Below are positions 1 through 10,375 of a stretch of 64,000 bases of DNA, piece by piece. The first letter of the stretch is position 1; every line of letters starts with the position of its first letter. This DNA comes from Gammaproteobacteria bacterium (GTDB lineage Bacteria; Pseudomonadota; Gammaproteobacteria; SURF-13): positions 62,001-126,000 of the forward strand of contig JAUXUQ010000019.1 of the NCBI GenBank assembly GCA_030680605.1, written 5' to 3'. Under the pieces are notes generated by a model. The model was not told the origin of the DNA. It saw only the letters and a program-made list of their open reading frames with translations, and did not search any database. The position numbers and the translations under genes were made by a program.

Positions 1-762
<762 letters not shown>

Positions 763-769
763 GATTGTG

Positions 770-1045
770 ATGAGTCACGCCAGGGTAAGCGCCTACTTTT
801 CCAGCAGCGCAGAAATTGCCCGGTTGTGCACCCAAAACGGCTGGCCTGACCCGGCCAGCATGCGCGTCGAGGTGCTGGAAGAAACCCCTGCTCAGATCGT
901 GTGTGCCGTGACCTTTGATGAAGTCATCATGGAGGGCTCGGGCTGCGAGGCGGCGCGTGTCGCCTGCTGGGGACGTTTTCACCTGCGTCTGGATGGCCAG
1001 GGTGAGGTTATGGGTGTGGAGCTTGCCGGGGGAGATCACCTGTAG
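770..1045 (+). CDS. Small protein of unknown function downstream of argB
   Basis: A 91-residue frame starting at an ATG 7 bases after the argB stop, so probably co-transcribed with it. No signal peptide, membrane segment or known motif is visible. The protein is mixed in character, with two cysteines in the second half (GSGCEAARVACWG). It ends 15 bases before the stop of the convergent DUF4124 gene. The frame could be opened further upstream into argB, but the ATG after argB is the economical choice. I do not recognise a family; conservation of this frame next to argB in relatives would confirm it. Confidence 0.6.
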   Translation: MSHARVSAYFSSSAEIARLCTQNGWPDPASMRVEVLEETPAQIVCAVTFDEVIMEGSGCEAARVACWGRFHLRLDGQGEVMGVELAGGDHL

Positions 1046-1060
1046 CAACTGCGGTGACAA

Positions 1061-1699
1061 TTACGGTTGGGGCGCTGTGCTGGTCTTGAGTTCGCGGAAA
1101 CGCTGCAGGTCGTTCTCGGCCTGTTGCCGAATGGTCTCCTGCTCGGTCTGTTTGATCTTGATGAAGGTTGTATATTTTTCGATCTGCGCCTTGGTGTCCA
1201 GAATATCGTTCTGCAGTTTTTCCGGTACAGGCGCGCCCTGCTTTGCAAACTGGTCAGCTTCCTTGGTCTGGGCGGCCAACCGTGGTTCCAGTTTTCCTCT
1301 GTAGGTGGTATGCATACTGATCTCGCCTGCCACGGTCGCCAGCTTTCTGTCTCGCACTTGAGTAATGTCGTGCTCGGACGTGTAAGAACTGAGTAGCGTC
1401 CTGTCGCGCGTAGTCTGGTCGGCGGCACGGTGCTTTTCTGCCTCCAGGGCTTGTTGCCTGTGCTGCTCTTCAGTCAATTGTGCCTCGGTTTTCGGGCCTT
1501 CAATGGATTTGACGGTGACGCCCTGCTTGTTGAGCTCTGTATGGCCCTGCTGGGTATATTCCGGAGGAATCTTGTCGCCGTAATGCACCGCGCCGTTTTC
1601 GTCCACCCACTTATAGAGTTTGCCGGCGGCAAGTTCGCCGGACGGTGCGGCGATGACCAGGATTATGAGCAGTGTGCGTAGAAGACCACGAAGTTTCAT
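1061..1699 (-). CDS. DUF4124 domain protein, exported, coiled-coil
   Basis: 212 residues from an ATG preceded by GGAG at a normal distance; an ATG 21 bases further upstream is also in frame but is less well placed. Residues about 1–26 form a signal peptide (basic start, then a LLIILVIAAP core). It is followed by the DUF4124 signature KLYKWVDENGAVHYGD. The remainder is charged and Gln/Glu/Lys-rich, probably a helical coiled coil. Members of this family are small envelope proteins of proteobacteria without a defined role. It ends convergently with the small gene after argB and is followed upstream by argH on the same strand. Confidence 0.8.
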   Translation of the reverse strand: MKLRGLLRTLLIILVIAAPSGELAAGKLYKWVDENGAVHYGDKIPPEYTQQGHTELNKQGVTVKSIEGPKTEAQLTEEQHRQQALEAEKHRAADQTTRDRTLLSSYTSEHDITQVRDRKLATVAGEISMHTTYRGKLEPRLAAQTKEADQFAKQGAPVPEKLQNDILDTKAQIEKYTTFIKIKQTEQETIRQQAENDLQRFRELKTSTAPQP

Positions 1700-1747
1700 G
1701 TCGTCATTCTCCGGCTCCAATGGTGGAGCATGTAAACGTCCGCTATA

Positions 1748-3142
1748 TTACCGGTCGAGCAGGACGCGCGCACGCTTGAGTGCGGCGCGCACCTGCGACG
1801 GCGCGGTGCCGCCGACGTGGTTGCGTGCAGCAATGGAGCCTTCCACGGTAAGCACCTCAAATACATCCGGCCCGATCACTGGCGCATGCGTACGCAACTC
1901 TTCCAGCGTGAGCTGCTCCAGCAGGTGGCCGCTGTCGATGCAGTGGCGTACCGTTTTGCCTACTATTTCGTGCGCGTCGCGGAACGGCACGCCCTTGCGT
2001 ACCAGATAGTCTGCGAGATCAGTGGCGGTGGAGTAGCCGGCGCGTGCCGCACTCAGCATCGCCTCGCGATTCACGCGCAGGGCTGCAATCATGTCAGTGT
2101 AGACATGGAGCGAGGCCTTGAGGGTGTCGACAGTGTCAAACAGCGGCTCCTTGTCTTCCTGGTTATCCTTGTTGTAGGCCAGTGGCTGGGCCTTCATCAG
2201 CATGAGCAGAGCAACCAGATGGCCGGTGATACGGCCTGCCTTGCCACGTACCAGCTCCGGCACATCAGGGTTCTTTTTTTGAGGCATGATGGACGAGCCG
2301 GTGCAGAAGCCATCGCCCAGATCGATGAAGCCGAACTGGGTCGAGGACCATAGCACCAGTTCCTCGGAGAAGCGCGACAAGTGCATCATGATAAGCGCCG
2401 CCGCGCTTACGAATTCGATGATGAAGTCACGATCGCTGACGGCATCGAGCGAGTTTTCGCACGGGGCGGCAAAGCCCAGCAGTTGTGCGGTGTAGTTGCG
2501 GTCAATTGGGTAGCTGGTGCCGGCGAGGGCCGCTGCGCCGAGCGGCATGATGTTGACGCGTGCACGGCACTCGCCCATGCGCGCGGCATCGCGTGCCAGC
2601 ATTTCAAACCAGGCCAGCAGGTGATGCCCAAACGTAACCGGTTGTGCGATCTGCAGGTGAGTAAAGCCGGGCATGATTGTTGCGGCCTCACGCTCGGCGA
2701 GATCCAGCAGCGCACTTTGCAGGCGGCGCAGTACTGTTTGCAGTGTGTCAATTTCATCCCGCAGATACAGGCGTATGTCCGTGGCCACCTGATCATTGCG
2801 GGAGCGCCCGGTGTGCAGCTTTTTACCTGTTTCGCCAATACGCTCGATCAGGCGCGCCTCGATGTTCATATGCACATCTTCCAGCGCTACTGACCAGGCA
2901 AAATTCCCCTGCTCGATATCCTGTTCGATGGTTTTCAGCCCACTCACGATGTTGTCGCACTCGGTGGACGTCAAAACGCCCACGTGCGCAAGCATGCGTG
3001 CGTGAGCTGTCGACCCGGCAATATCATGCCGGTAAAGGCGGCAATCAAATCCGACCGAGGCAGTGAAATCTTCCACGAAGGTTTGTGTGGGCTCACTGAA
3101 GCGGCCTGCCCAAGGCTTGTCGGTAGGAGAGTTTTTGGCCAT
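1748..3142 (-). CDS. argH: Argininosuccinate lyase
   Basis: Splits argininosuccinate into arginine and fumarate, the last step of arginine synthesis. 464 residues from the ATG that gives [11 protein letters not shown], which matches the usual N-terminus; the frame stays open for 130 more codons upstream, but that part has no family character and covers the intergenic region. The fumarase/lyase superfamily signature [11 protein letters not shown] is present, along with the TGRSRNDQ and HLQIAQPV motifs. It is transcribed away from the AlgZ-type kinase gene, as in Pseudomonas. A TATAAT box lies 31 bases upstream. Confidence 0.96.
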   Translation of the reverse strand: MAKNSPTDKPWAGRFSEPTQTFVEDFTASVGFDCRLYRHDIAGSTAHARMLAHVGVLTSTECDNIVSGLKTIEQDIEQGNFAWSVALEDVHMNIEARLIERIGETGKKLHTGRSRNDQVATDIRLYLRDEIDTLQTVLRRLQSALLDLAEREAATIMPGFTHLQIAQPVTFGHHLLAWFEMLARDAARMGECRARVNIMPLGAAALAGTSYPIDRNYTAQLLGFAAPCENSLDAVSDRDFIIEFVSAAALIMMHLSRFSEELVLWSSTQFGFIDLGDGFCTGSSIMPQKKNPDVPELVRGKAGRITGHLVALLMLMKAQPLAYNKDNQEDKEPLFDTVDTLKASLHVYTDMIAALRVNREAMLSAARAGYSTATDLADYLVRKGVPFRDAHEIVGKTVRHCIDSGHLLEQLTLEELRTHAPVIGPDVFEVLTVEGSIAARNHVGGTAPSQVRAALKRARVLLDR

Positions 3143-3172
3143 CTCGTGCGCGCTGTTGCCAGATGTCACGGT

Positions 3173-3201
3173 ATTATATGCTGTATTGGCAGGATTACTA
3201 T
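3173..3201 (-). promoter_or_regulatory. Candidate sigma-70 promoter of argH
   Basis: On the minus strand a perfect TATAAT (3178 to 3173) lies 31 bases before the argH start. A -35 element at 17 bp spacing (3201 to 3196, ATAGTA) is poor, so this may be a weak or activator-dependent promoter. The call rests mainly on the -10 box. Confidence 0.35.
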
Positions 3202-3281
3202 GAGGTTCCTGCGAAAGCCCCCGCCCAGGCACGAGGGATGGGGAGGGGCGATGATGGATATGGGCCGGTGAACGTGAGGCA

Positions 3282-4364
3282 ATGCACTTGAAGACCGCAA
3301 GGGCAGCAAACGACGCACTCTTTTTGCCCGATTTCTGTGGCATGCGCACAGTGCTGGCGCTGATGGTGATTTCCGAGCTGCTGGCGGTGGTACTGGCGCT
3401 GGGATCATTGGAGAGCCGGGATCGCTGGGCCGACCTCGGTGTTATTTCATTGTTTGTGCAGTGGGTGGCGCTTACTGGGGCTGCACTACTGTGCTTTGTT
3501 CGCAGGTGGCTGGCGCGCCTGCCCAACAGCACGGCAGCCGTGCTGAGTTATCTGTTGCTGCTGGCAGTGACGGCATTGCTCAGCGAGGCGGTGTACTGGC
3601 TGCTGCAAGGTGAGGTCGTTGGCATGCCCGTACCTGCTGGCTGGCGCCAGGATTTTCTGCTGCGCAACCTCGCGGTAAGTGCAGTCGTGAGTGCCGTGGC
3701 GTTGCGCTACTTTTATGTGCAGCACCAGTGGCGGCGTAATATCGAGTCGGAGAGTGCGGCGCGCATCCAGGCCTTGCAGTCGCGTATCCGCCCGCACTTC
3801 CTGTTCAACAGCATGAATGTCATTGCCAGCCTTACACGCAGCCGCCCGCAACTGGCAGAGGCGGCGGTGGAAAACCTGGCCGACCTGTTCCGCGCCAGTC
3901 TGGCCGATGCGCGCAACCGTGTGCCATTGCGTGAAGAGCTCGGTATGGCGCGCAAGTACCTGCATATTGAGCAACTGCGCCTGGGTGAGCGCCTGCGTGT
4001 GGAGTGGGACATGGATGCGGTGGCGGAGGATGCGCTGATCCCGGTGCTTACCTTACAACCGTTGCTTGAAAATGCGGTATACCACGGCATAGAACCGCTG
4101 GCCGAGGGAGGGGATATCTGCATCCGGGGACGGGATGCAGGGGGTGTGATCGAGATCAGGATCAGTAATCCCGTGATACCACAGGGCGCGCCGTCGCGCG
4201 CGCACAGCAATCACATCGGGGTGGATAATGTGCGTGAGCGTCTCACGGCGTATTACGGGGTCAACGCCGGACTCACGATTGATGAGGCCGCAGAGCACAA
4301 TGGCTGGCGCTACAGTATCAGCCTTCGCTTCCCTTATCTGCGTGATATGCAGGCGGACGCATGA
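3282..4364 (+). CDS. algZ: AlgZ/FimS-type sensor histidine kinase (LytS family)
   Basis: Membrane sensor kinase of the His_kinase/LytS class, partner of the LytTR regulator that follows with a 4-base overlap. 360 residues. About four hydrophobic segments lie between residues 24 and 142, then the phospho-acceptor region [10 protein letters not shown] with His172. A C-terminal ATP-binding region shows [12 protein letters not shown] and [10 protein letters not shown]. In Pseudomonas the equivalent pair FimS/AlgR, also between argH and hemC, controls alginate and twitching motility. Unlike degenerate FimS-type kinases, the N-box-like and G-box-like segments here look intact. The actual stimulus cannot be read from the sequence. 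Confidence 0.88.
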   Translation: MHLKTARAANDALFLPDFCGMRTVLALMVISELLAVVLALGSLESRDRWADLGVISLFVQWVALTGAALLCFVRRWLARLPNSTAAVLSYLLLLAVTALLSEAVYWLLQGEVVGMPVPAGWRQDFLLRNLAVSAVVSAVALRYFYVQHQWRRNIESESAARIQALQSRIRPHFLFNSMNVIASLTRSRPQLAEAAVENLADLFRASLADARNRVPLREELGMARKYLHIEQLRLGERLRVEWDMDAVAEDALIPVLTLQPLLENAVYHGIEPLAEGGDICIRGRDAGGVIEIRISNPVIPQGAPSRAHSNHIGVDNVRERLTAYYGVNAGLTIDEAAEHNGWRYSISLRFPYLRDMQADA

Positions 4365-5095
4365 AGATCCTCATCGTTGATGACGAGGCCCTCGCACGCG
4401 AGCGCCTGTGCGGGCTCATCGCCGAGCTCGGTGGCCACGAGGTTGTGGGCGAGGCGGCCAACGGCAGACAGGCGCTGGCACAAGTCTCGGCGCTGCTGCC
4501 GGACACGATATTGATGGACATCCGTATGCCTGAGATGGACGGAATGGAGGCTGCCCTGCACCTCGCTGCGCTGGAGGGGCCGCCTGCCATCATTTTCACC
4601 ACGGCCTATGACGACCACGCGCTGGCTGCGTTCGAGGTGAACGCCACGGATTATCTGCTGAAGCCGATTCGCAAGGAGCATCTGGAGCGTGCGCTCGGCA
4701 AGGCACGTCAGATAAACAAGGTGCAGCTTTCCGCGATGCGCCGTGGAGGTGGAGAGCTGCGCACGCGCAGATACATCAGTGCCCGGGTGCGGGGGGGGCT
4801 CCAGCTCGTTCCGGTAACGGATGTCGTGTACTTCAAGGCGGATCAGAAATACGTCACGGTACGTTACCGGGGGGGTGAGGTGTTGATTGAGGATTCGCTC
4901 AAGGCGCTGGAGGAGGAATTCTGCGAGCGCTTTGCGCGTATCCACCGCAACTCACTGGTAGATGTGGCCAGTATTGCCAGCATGGAGAAGATCCATGCGG
5001 GAAATTGCCGGGTACGCCTGCGGGGCATGGAGGATACGCTGGAGGTCAGTCGTCGTCATGTGACGGAGTTGCGCAGACGATTGCTGGCGGGCTGA
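4361..5095 (+). CDS. algR: AlgR-type LytTR response regulator
   Basis: DNA-binding response regulator, 244 residues. The receiver domain spans about residues 1–120, with acidic pair Asp7/Asp8, phospho-acceptor Asp53 in LMDIRMPEMDG, Thr in FTTAYDD and the conserved Lys in YLLKPI. A LytTR DNA-binding domain covers about residues 137–243 (FARIHRNSLV motif). Its start overlaps the kinase stop (ATGA), so the two are translationally coupled. By position and architecture it is the AlgR equivalent; in Pseudomonas AlgR controls fimbrial pilin and alginate genes. Direct targets here are unknown. Confidence 0.9.
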   Translation: MKILIVDDEALARERLCGLIAELGGHEVVGEAANGRQALAQVSALLPDTILMDIRMPEMDGMEAALHLAALEGPPAIIFTTAYDDHALAAFEVNATDYLLKPIRKEHLERALGKARQINKVQLSAMRRGGGELRTRRYISARVRGGLQLVPVTDVVYFKADQKYVTVRYRGGEVLIEDSLKALEEEFCERFARIHRNSLVDVASIASMEKIHAGNCRVRLRGMEDTLEVSRRHVTELRRRLLAG

Positions 5096-5170
5096 GGGGA
5101 AGGCCTGCGGCAGATGTACCGAAATCCGTGCTGCGTAGCGGCAGCGTGTCGTGTACACTTTCATTTTTCG

Positions 5171-5199
5171 CAGCGGACGCAGTGTATAGGCGTCCGCTG
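5171..5199. other. Perfect 10-bp hairpin between algR and hemC
   Basis: Arms at 5171–5180 (cagcggacgc) and 5190–5199 pair perfectly around a 9-base loop containing TGTATAG. It sits 75 bases after the algR stop and 39 before hemC. There is no U-run, so it is not a standard intrinsic terminator. It may be an operator or a processing or attenuation element. Confidence 0.4.
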
Positions 5200-5238
5200 T
5201 GCCGCAAGCATGCTGTAACTTAATTTTCGGGTATTAAC

Positions 5239-6189
5239 ATGGCAACTCAGATACTGCGCATCGCTACGCGCAAAAGTCCGCTTGCATTGTGGCAGGCTGA
5301 ACATGTGCGGAACCGGTTGTTGGCGGCCCATGCCGGGCTGGAGGTGGAGCTGGTGCGCATGGTCACGCAGGGCGACAGGATTCTGGATACGCCCTTGGCC
5401 AAGGTGGGTGGCAAGGGCCTGTTTGTGAAAGAGCTGGAGCAGGGTCTGCTCGAAGGCAGTGCTGATATTGCGGTGCACTCAATGAAGGACGTGCCGATGG
5501 CGTTTCCGGCGGGCCTGCATCTGCCTGTTATCGGCCTGCGTGAGGATCCGCGCGATGCGTTTGTGTCCAACCGCTATGCTGCGCTGGATCATCTGCCGCA
5601 GGGGGCGTGCGTAGGCACCTCCAGCCTGCGCCGTCAGTGCCAATTGCAGGAGCGGCGGCCTGACCTGCGCATCGTCAGCCTGCGTGGCAATGTCAATACC
5701 CGTCTTGACAAACTTGATGGTGGTGAATTTGATGCGGTGATTCTGGCCGCTGCGGGGCTGTTGCGGCTTGGATTTGGCGCCCGCATTACGCAGTACCTGG
5801 AGCCGGAGGTAAGCCTGCCTGCCGTTGGCCAGGGCGCCATCGGTATCGAATGCCGTATCGGGGACACACGGATACAAAAGCTGATCGGGATACTTGACGA
5901 TCCTGCAACCCACATCCGGATCAGTGCAGAGCGGGCCATGAATCACCGTCTGCAAGGTGGCTGTCAGGTGCCGATTGCAGGACACGCCCTGCTTGCTGCC
6001 GATACGCTTTCGCTGCGCGGGCTGGTAGGACGGCCCGACGGCACGGAGGTGGTGCGCGGGGCAGTGAGCGGCCCGCGAGCCCAGGCCGAGCAACTGGGTG
6101 TTGCGCTGGCCGATGATTTGCTCGCGCGCGGCGCGCGCGCGATTCTGCGTGATGTCTATGCCGACGAACGTTTCGCCGACACCCACTGA
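5239..6189 (+). CDS. hemC: Porphobilinogen deaminase (hydroxymethylbilane synthase)
   Basis: Condenses four porphobilinogens into hydroxymethylbilane. 316 residues, normal family length. The dipyrromethane cofactor Cys is at residue 242 within GGCQVP, the same position as in E. coli. The SMKDVP motif and the arginine-rich SSLRRQCQL and [10 protein letters not shown] stretches are present. The ATG start gives the family-typical [18 protein letters not shown]. It heads hemC-hemD-hemX-hemY, all overlapping, and its last 32 bases overlap hemD. Confidence 0.97.
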   Translation: MATQILRIATRKSPLALWQAEHVRNRLLAAHAGLEVELVRMVTQGDRILDTPLAKVGGKGLFVKELEQGLLEGSADIAVHSMKDVPMAFPAGLHLPVIGLREDPRDAFVSNRYAALDHLPQGACVGTSSLRRQCQLQERRPDLRIVSLRGNVNTRLDKLDGGEFDAVILAAAGLLRLGFGARITQYLEPEVSLPAVGQGAIGIECRIGDTRIQKLIGILDDPATHIRISAERAMNHRLQGGCQVPIAGHALLAADTLSLRGLVGRPDGTEVVRGAVSGPRAQAEQLGVALADDLLARGARAILRDVYADERFADTH

Positions 6190-6973
6190 TCTGCTGGCCG
6201 GTGTTACGGTACTGGTGACGCGCCCACGTCATCAGGCCGGGCGCTTGTGCCAGTTGATTGAGGCGCGCGGCGGGCATGCCATTCTGTTTCCGGTGCTGGA
6301 GATCACGGAGATTGAGGACAGCAACCCTGCCCGCAAGTTGATCGCACGTCTGGAAGAGTTCGACTTTGCAATTTTCGTAAGCGCTAATGCCGTGCAGATG
6401 GGTGCACCCATGCTGGACGGTCGTGTTGATTTTCCGGCCTGGCTGCAGGTCGCGGTGATCGGTAAGCGCACCGCCGAGGCATTGCAAACACAAGGCCTGC
6501 GCGTCGATATCGTGCCCCAGGAAGGTTTTACCAGCGAGGCCTTGCTCGCGATGCCTGAAATGCATGAGATGCAGGGTAAGAGCGTGCTGATATTTCGTGG
6601 CACCGGTGGACGTGAAGCGCTGGGCGATACACTGGCCCAGCGTGGCGCCCTGGTGAGTTATGCGGAAGTGTATCGGCGCGTGCGGCCTGCAGGCGAAGGC
6701 GTGGCGCTGACGAAAATATTGGAGGAGAATAACAAACTGGTCATCATTGTCACCAGCAACGAAGGGCTGCAAAACCTGTTTGACATGGCGGGTATGCGAG
6801 GACAGCCATTGCTACAGCGCGCCGTGCTTGTGGTCATGAGCAAGCGCAACGCCGAGCTTGCGCAGAGTTTGGGGTTCAGCGAACCGCCAGTAATCGTCGA
6901 ACGAGCGGGTGATGAGGGTCTGCTCGATGCCGTGCTTGTCGCCGCCAGGAGTATGAGAAGGGGAGAGTCATGA
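6158..6973 (+). CDS. hemD: Uroporphyrinogen-III synthase
   Basis: Cyclises hydroxymethylbilane with ring-D inversion to uroporphyrinogen III. About 271 residues in the two-lobed HemD fold, with [12 protein letters not shown] at the N-terminus and the second-lobe segment [12 protein letters not shown]. HemD sequences vary greatly, so the call rests on fold-typical segments and context. ATGs at 6152 and 6158 are both possible; I use the second. The gene overlaps hemC by 32 bases in another frame and hemX by 4 bases. Confidence 0.88.
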   Translation: MPTNVSPTPTDLLAGVTVLVTRPRHQAGRLCQLIEARGGHAILFPVLEITEIEDSNPARKLIARLEEFDFAIFVSANAVQMGAPMLDGRVDFPAWLQVAVIGKRTAEALQTQGLRVDIVPQEGFTSEALLAMPEMHEMQGKSVLIFRGTGGREALGDTLAQRGALVSYAEVYRRVRPAGEGVALTKILEENNKLVIIVTSNEGLQNLFDMAGMRGQPLLQRAVLVVMSKRNAELAQSLGFSEPPVIVERAGDEGLLDAVLVAARSMRRGES

Positions 6974-8064
6974 GCAATCAGCACAGCGAACAGGCCAGTA
7001 CACAGGTTCATGGCACCGATCAGGATACGCCGGCTGATGCTGGCAGTGAATCGGTCAGCGCTTCAGGCAGTGGCTGGCGCGGGTGCTGGGTGCTGTGGGT
7101 GCTGGTTGTTGTGGTAGCCGCTGCGGCGCTCTATGGTGTGTGGCGGGTGGTGCAGCAGCAGCAGGTGCTAGGCCTGCAACTGGATGAGCTGCGTGCGGAT
7201 GTTGCGCAGGAAGACCATATGCTGCAGGGGCTGCGCGACGAACAACAGGCGATGCAGGCCGACATCGGCGATCTGCGCACAGGCCTGTCCAAGGGTGCCT
7301 TGGTGCGGGCCGTGACCGAGGCCAGCTTTCTGGTACGCATCGCCCATGATCATCTGGTTTTTGCATATGACCTGCCCGGCGCCGTGAACGTGCTTGGGGC
7401 TGCCGAACAAGTCGTGGGCGACGTGGATGATGTGCGACTGGTAGAGGTCAAGAGGCAGCTTGCCGATACGTTGCAGGTGTTGCGCCAGGTCGATGTACCT
7501 GACATTTCCCGGCTCGCACTGCAATTGAAAAGATGGGCGGCGCGCGCGCAGGAACTACCGCTGGCTCAGAACAAAATGGCGCCAGTATCAGCCACACCCG
7601 CCACTGAGCAGGCAGGCGCACGCTGGCAGGTTTTGCTGTATGGATTCTGGGCAGAGCTGAAGAGTCTGGTTGCAGTACGGCAGGGAGAACAAGTCACAGT
7701 ACCGCTGATCACGCCCGAACAGCAGTACTTCCTCTATCAAAACCTGCGCCTGGAGCTGGGGGCGGCACAAATCAGCCTGCTGCATCGCGATCCGCGCAAT
7801 CTGCGCGCCAGCCTCAGTGCGGTGCGTGACTGGGTTAACCGCTATTTTGATGTGCGCTCGGCAAATACCAAGGCGTTGCTTGCTGAACTCGATGCGCTGG
7901 AGAAAATCGATGTTGCGCCGGCATTGCCCGAACTTTCCAGCCTGCAGCAAGCCTTGCATGACGTGCTGGCGGCAGTCAGGGACGGCGATGAGGGTGTACA
8001 AAAGATCGATGCCACTGATGCAGGACGCGTGATGGAGAGTGGGACGGCGAATACACCGCTATGA
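6970..8064 (+). CDS. hemX: HemX membrane protein
   Basis: 364 residues. A Ser/Thr/Asp-rich cytoplasmic leader of about 35 residues precedes one transmembrane helix at about 37–58 (VLVVVVAAAALYGV). A long, mostly helical domain of the HemX family follows. This family is often labelled uroporphyrinogen-III methyltransferase, but I see no SAM-binding methylase domain, so that label would mislead. The function is not established; the gene is consistently found between hemD and hemY. It overlaps both neighbours by 4 bases (ATGA). Confidence 0.85.
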   Translation: MSNQHSEQASTQVHGTDQDTPADAGSESVSASGSGWRGCWVLWVLVVVVAAAALYGVWRVVQQQQVLGLQLDELRADVAQEDHMLQGLRDEQQAMQADIGDLRTGLSKGALVRAVTEASFLVRIAHDHLVFAYDLPGAVNVLGAAEQVVGDVDDVRLVEVKRQLADTLQVLRQVDVPDISRLALQLKRWAARAQELPLAQNKMAPVSATPATEQAGARWQVLLYGFWAELKSLVAVRQGEQVTVPLITPEQQYFLYQNLRLELGAAQISLLHRDPRNLRASLSAVRDWVNRYFDVRSANTKALLAELDALEKIDVAPALPELSSLQQALHDVLAAVRDGDEGVQKIDATDAGRVMESGTANTPL

Positions 8065-9266
8065 AATTGCTGCTATCGATCACTCTGGTGCTGGTGCTCG
8101 CGGTTGGGCTTGGCATTGTGGTGCAGACAGATCCCGGCTACGTGTTGCTGAGCCGTGGCCACTGGTCGCTGGAAATGACCTTGCCGGTGTTTGTGCTGCT
8201 GCTTCTGCTCGTCTTTCTGGCGGTATATTTTCTGCTGCGCTTTTTGGCCTATGCCTGGGGCATACAGGGGCGTGTTCGGGCGTGGCGCCGCGAGCGGCGC
8301 CGGATCCAGGCGCGGGATGCGCTGCTGTCAGGCGTACTCCAGATGGAGGAAGGCGAGTGGCACAGTGCGGAAAGCGCACTGCTCCTGCATGTCGAGCACA
8401 GCGACACCCCCGTGCTGAATTATCTCAGCGCCGCGCGTGCGGCCCATCACGTCGGCGCACATGATCGTCGCGATGAGTACTTGCGGCTGGCGAGCAGTCG
8501 CATGCCGCAGGCGGAAATAGCGATTGGGATTGTACAGGCAAAACTCCAGCTTGAGCATCAGCAACTGGATCAGGCTCTGACTACGGTCAACAATCTGTAT
8601 CAGGTCGCTCCCCGGCATGGTTATGTGCTGCGCCTGCTGATGAAACTGTCATTGGCGCGCGGCGACTGGTGGCGATTGTTGAGTTTGCTGCCGGACCTGC
8701 GCAAGCGCAAGGCCATTCCTGTGCAGGAAGCAGATACGCTGGAGATCAATACCCATGTGGCATTGCTTGAAATGGCGGTGCAGTCTCAGGATGACGCTAC
8801 GGTGCGCAGCGTATGGCATCAGGTGCCACGGCGATTGCAGGGCCACCCCCGACTGGTACTCCTGTATGCACGCTATCAGAACACGCGAGGCAGGGGTGAC
8901 GAGGCAGAGGGTATGCTGTACCGCACGCTACGCAGGACATGGGATGATGGCTTGATCCGGCTCTATGGTCAGATTGAGAGTGAAGACACCACAGAGCAGC
9001 TTGCCCGTGCCGAAGACTGGCTGCATGCACATGACGATAGTCCTGCGCTGTTGCTGACCTTGGGGCGCTTGTGCATGCGCCACCGGCTGTGGGGCAAGGC
9101 GCGCACCTACCTTGACGGCAGTCTCAGGCTGGCCCTCCAACCCGAGACCTGTCAGACGTTGGGAAGCCTGCATGAGCAACTGGGTGAGCAGGCAGCGGCG
9201 CTGGATTACTACCGGCGCGGATTGCAGTTAACGCAGGGCGGCATGCAGTCCACAGTGGGCAGCTAA
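8061..9266 (+). CDS. hemY: HemY-family TPR membrane protein
   Basis: 401 residues with two N-terminal transmembrane helices (about 3–22 and 43–68) and a large helical repeat domain of TPR type. This is the proteobacterial HemY, unrelated to the protoporphyrinogen oxidase called HemY in Bacillus. It belongs to the hemCDXY cluster, and its start overlaps the hemX stop. Its biochemical role is still unclear; a role in organising late haem or envelope functions is only an inference. The stop lies 5 bases from the convergent reductase gene. Confidence 0.85.
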   Translation: MKLLLSITLVLVLAVGLGIVVQTDPGYVLLSRGHWSLEMTLPVFVLLLLLVFLAVYFLLRFLAYAWGIQGRVRAWRRERRRIQARDALLSGVLQMEEGEWHSAESALLLHVEHSDTPVLNYLSAARAAHHVGAHDRRDEYLRLASSRMPQAEIAIGIVQAKLQLEHQQLDQALTTVNNLYQVAPRHGYVLRLLMKLSLARGDWWRLLSLLPDLRKRKAIPVQEADTLEINTHVALLEMAVQSQDDATVRSVWHQVPRRLQGHPRLVLLYARYQNTRGRGDEAEGMLYRTLRRTWDDGLIRLYGQIESEDTTEQLARAEDWLHAHDDSPALLLTLGRLCMRHRLWGKARTYLDGSLRLALQPETCQTLGSLHEQLGEQAAALDYYRRGLQLTQGGMQSTVGS

Positions 9267-9271
9267 ACGCA

Positions 9272-10309
9272 TCAGGGTATTGCCCCTGCGGGCAGGGTGT
9301 CCTGTGTAAACTCAAACGGATCCGCATAAAAATTTTCCTGCGCGAGGCCGTGGGCGGTGAAATCCCGGTGTGCGGCTTGCACCAGTGCGGGTGGTCCGCT
9401 CGCATACACATCAAATCCCTGCAGTGCGGGGTAGTCGCGCAGCACGGCATCCGTTACATACCCCTGTGCGCCACGCCATGTATCCTCAGGCAACGGTTCC
9501 GAGAGCGCGGGTGTATAGCGGAAGTTCGGATGTTGTACCGCCCAGGAGCGTACGAGCTCATCGAGATAGAGGCCACTACGGGTAGCTGCGCCCCAGTATA
9601 AATGCAGGGGCCGGGTGATGCCCTCGGCAAAGGCATGCTCAAGCATGGCCTTGATGGGCGCGAAACCGGTACCGCCGGCAACAAAGATGACCGGGCGCGA
9701 CGGGTCTTCACGCAGATAGAAGTTTCCGTGCGGGCCCTCAAGACGCAACAGCGTTTTTTCCTTGAACTCGAACTGGGCGCCGCCGGTGAAGCGTCCGCCT
9801 TCGATACGCTTGATGTGCAACTCGATATACTCGTCATCGTGGGGGGCATTGGCGATGGAGAAACTGCGCCTGCGGCCATCGCGCAGCAGAAAGTCGATGT
9901 ATTGCCCGGCACGAAATTGCAGCCGCTCTGTGGGCGGGAGCTTGAGATAAACGTGTATCACATCAGGCGCGAGTTGCTCGACGCGTTCGACGCGGCAGGG
10001 TAATGTCTTGAGCGGGATGGCATCGCTGTCCGAAGTCTCATGCACCTCTACTGTCACGTCAGATGTGGGGCGCGCCTGGCACAGCAAGGTGTAGCCGGTG
10101 TTCAGGTCTGCGTCGCTGAGCGCGGGGGGTTTAAACGTGCCATAATTCACGCTACCGGTGAGCAACCGGCTTTTGCAGGCGCCACAGGCGCCGCCGCGAC
10201 AGCCATAGGGCAACGTGAGGCCGCGACTTAGCGCCGCGTCGAGAATGGTTTCATCCGCGTCGACGTTGAACTCGTGACCGCCGGGCTGGAGGCGAACCTT
10301 GAAACTCAT
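9272..10309 (-). CDS. 2Fe-2S ferredoxin–FAD/NAD(P)H reductase (CDP-6-deoxy-glucoseen reductase-like)
   Basis: 345 residues. An N-terminal plant-type [2Fe-2S] ferredoxin domain has Cys37, Cys42, Cys45 and Cys77 (CRGGACGAC…LLCQ). It is followed by a ferredoxin-NADP reductase module with the FAD motif RSFSIANAP and the nucleotide motif GGTGFAPIKAML. Such proteins pass electrons from NAD(P)H through FAD and the cluster to an acceptor. Annotation as CDP-6-deoxy-3,4-glucoseen reductase is common in Gammaproteobacteria, but no sugar-dehydrase genes lie nearby, so the true acceptor is unknown. It is divergent from the epimerase-like gene. Confidence 0.85.
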   Translation of the reverse strand: MSFKVRLQPGGHEFNVDADETILDAALSRGLTLPYGCRGGACGACKSRLLTGSVNYGTFKPPALSDADLNTGYTLLCQARPTSDVTVEVHETSDSDAIPLKTLPCRVERVEQLAPDVIHVYLKLPPTERLQFRAGQYIDFLLRDGRRRSFSIANAPHDDEYIELHIKRIEGGRFTGGAQFEFKEKTLLRLEGPHGNFYLREDPSRPVIFVAGGTGFAPIKAMLEHAFAEGITRPLHLYWGAATRSGLYLDELVRSWAVQHPNFRYTPALSEPLPEDTWRGAQGYVTDAVLRDYPALQGFDVYASGPPALVQAAHRDFTAHGLAQENFYADPFEFTQDTLPAGAIP

Positions 10310-10375
10310 GCAGGTATCTTGCGGCTTGGGTAAATTCTGCCATCATTATCGCTGTTTTCACACCCCAGAGGAACC

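Noticed and set aside
3143-3532. N-terminal extension of argH of 130 codons
   Set aside because: The extension covers the divergent promoter region and the start of the sensor kinase gene and has no argininosuccinate lyase features.
6970-8064. HemX as uroporphyrinogen-III methyltransferase
   Set aside because: No methylase domain is visible; only one membrane helix and a helical domain.
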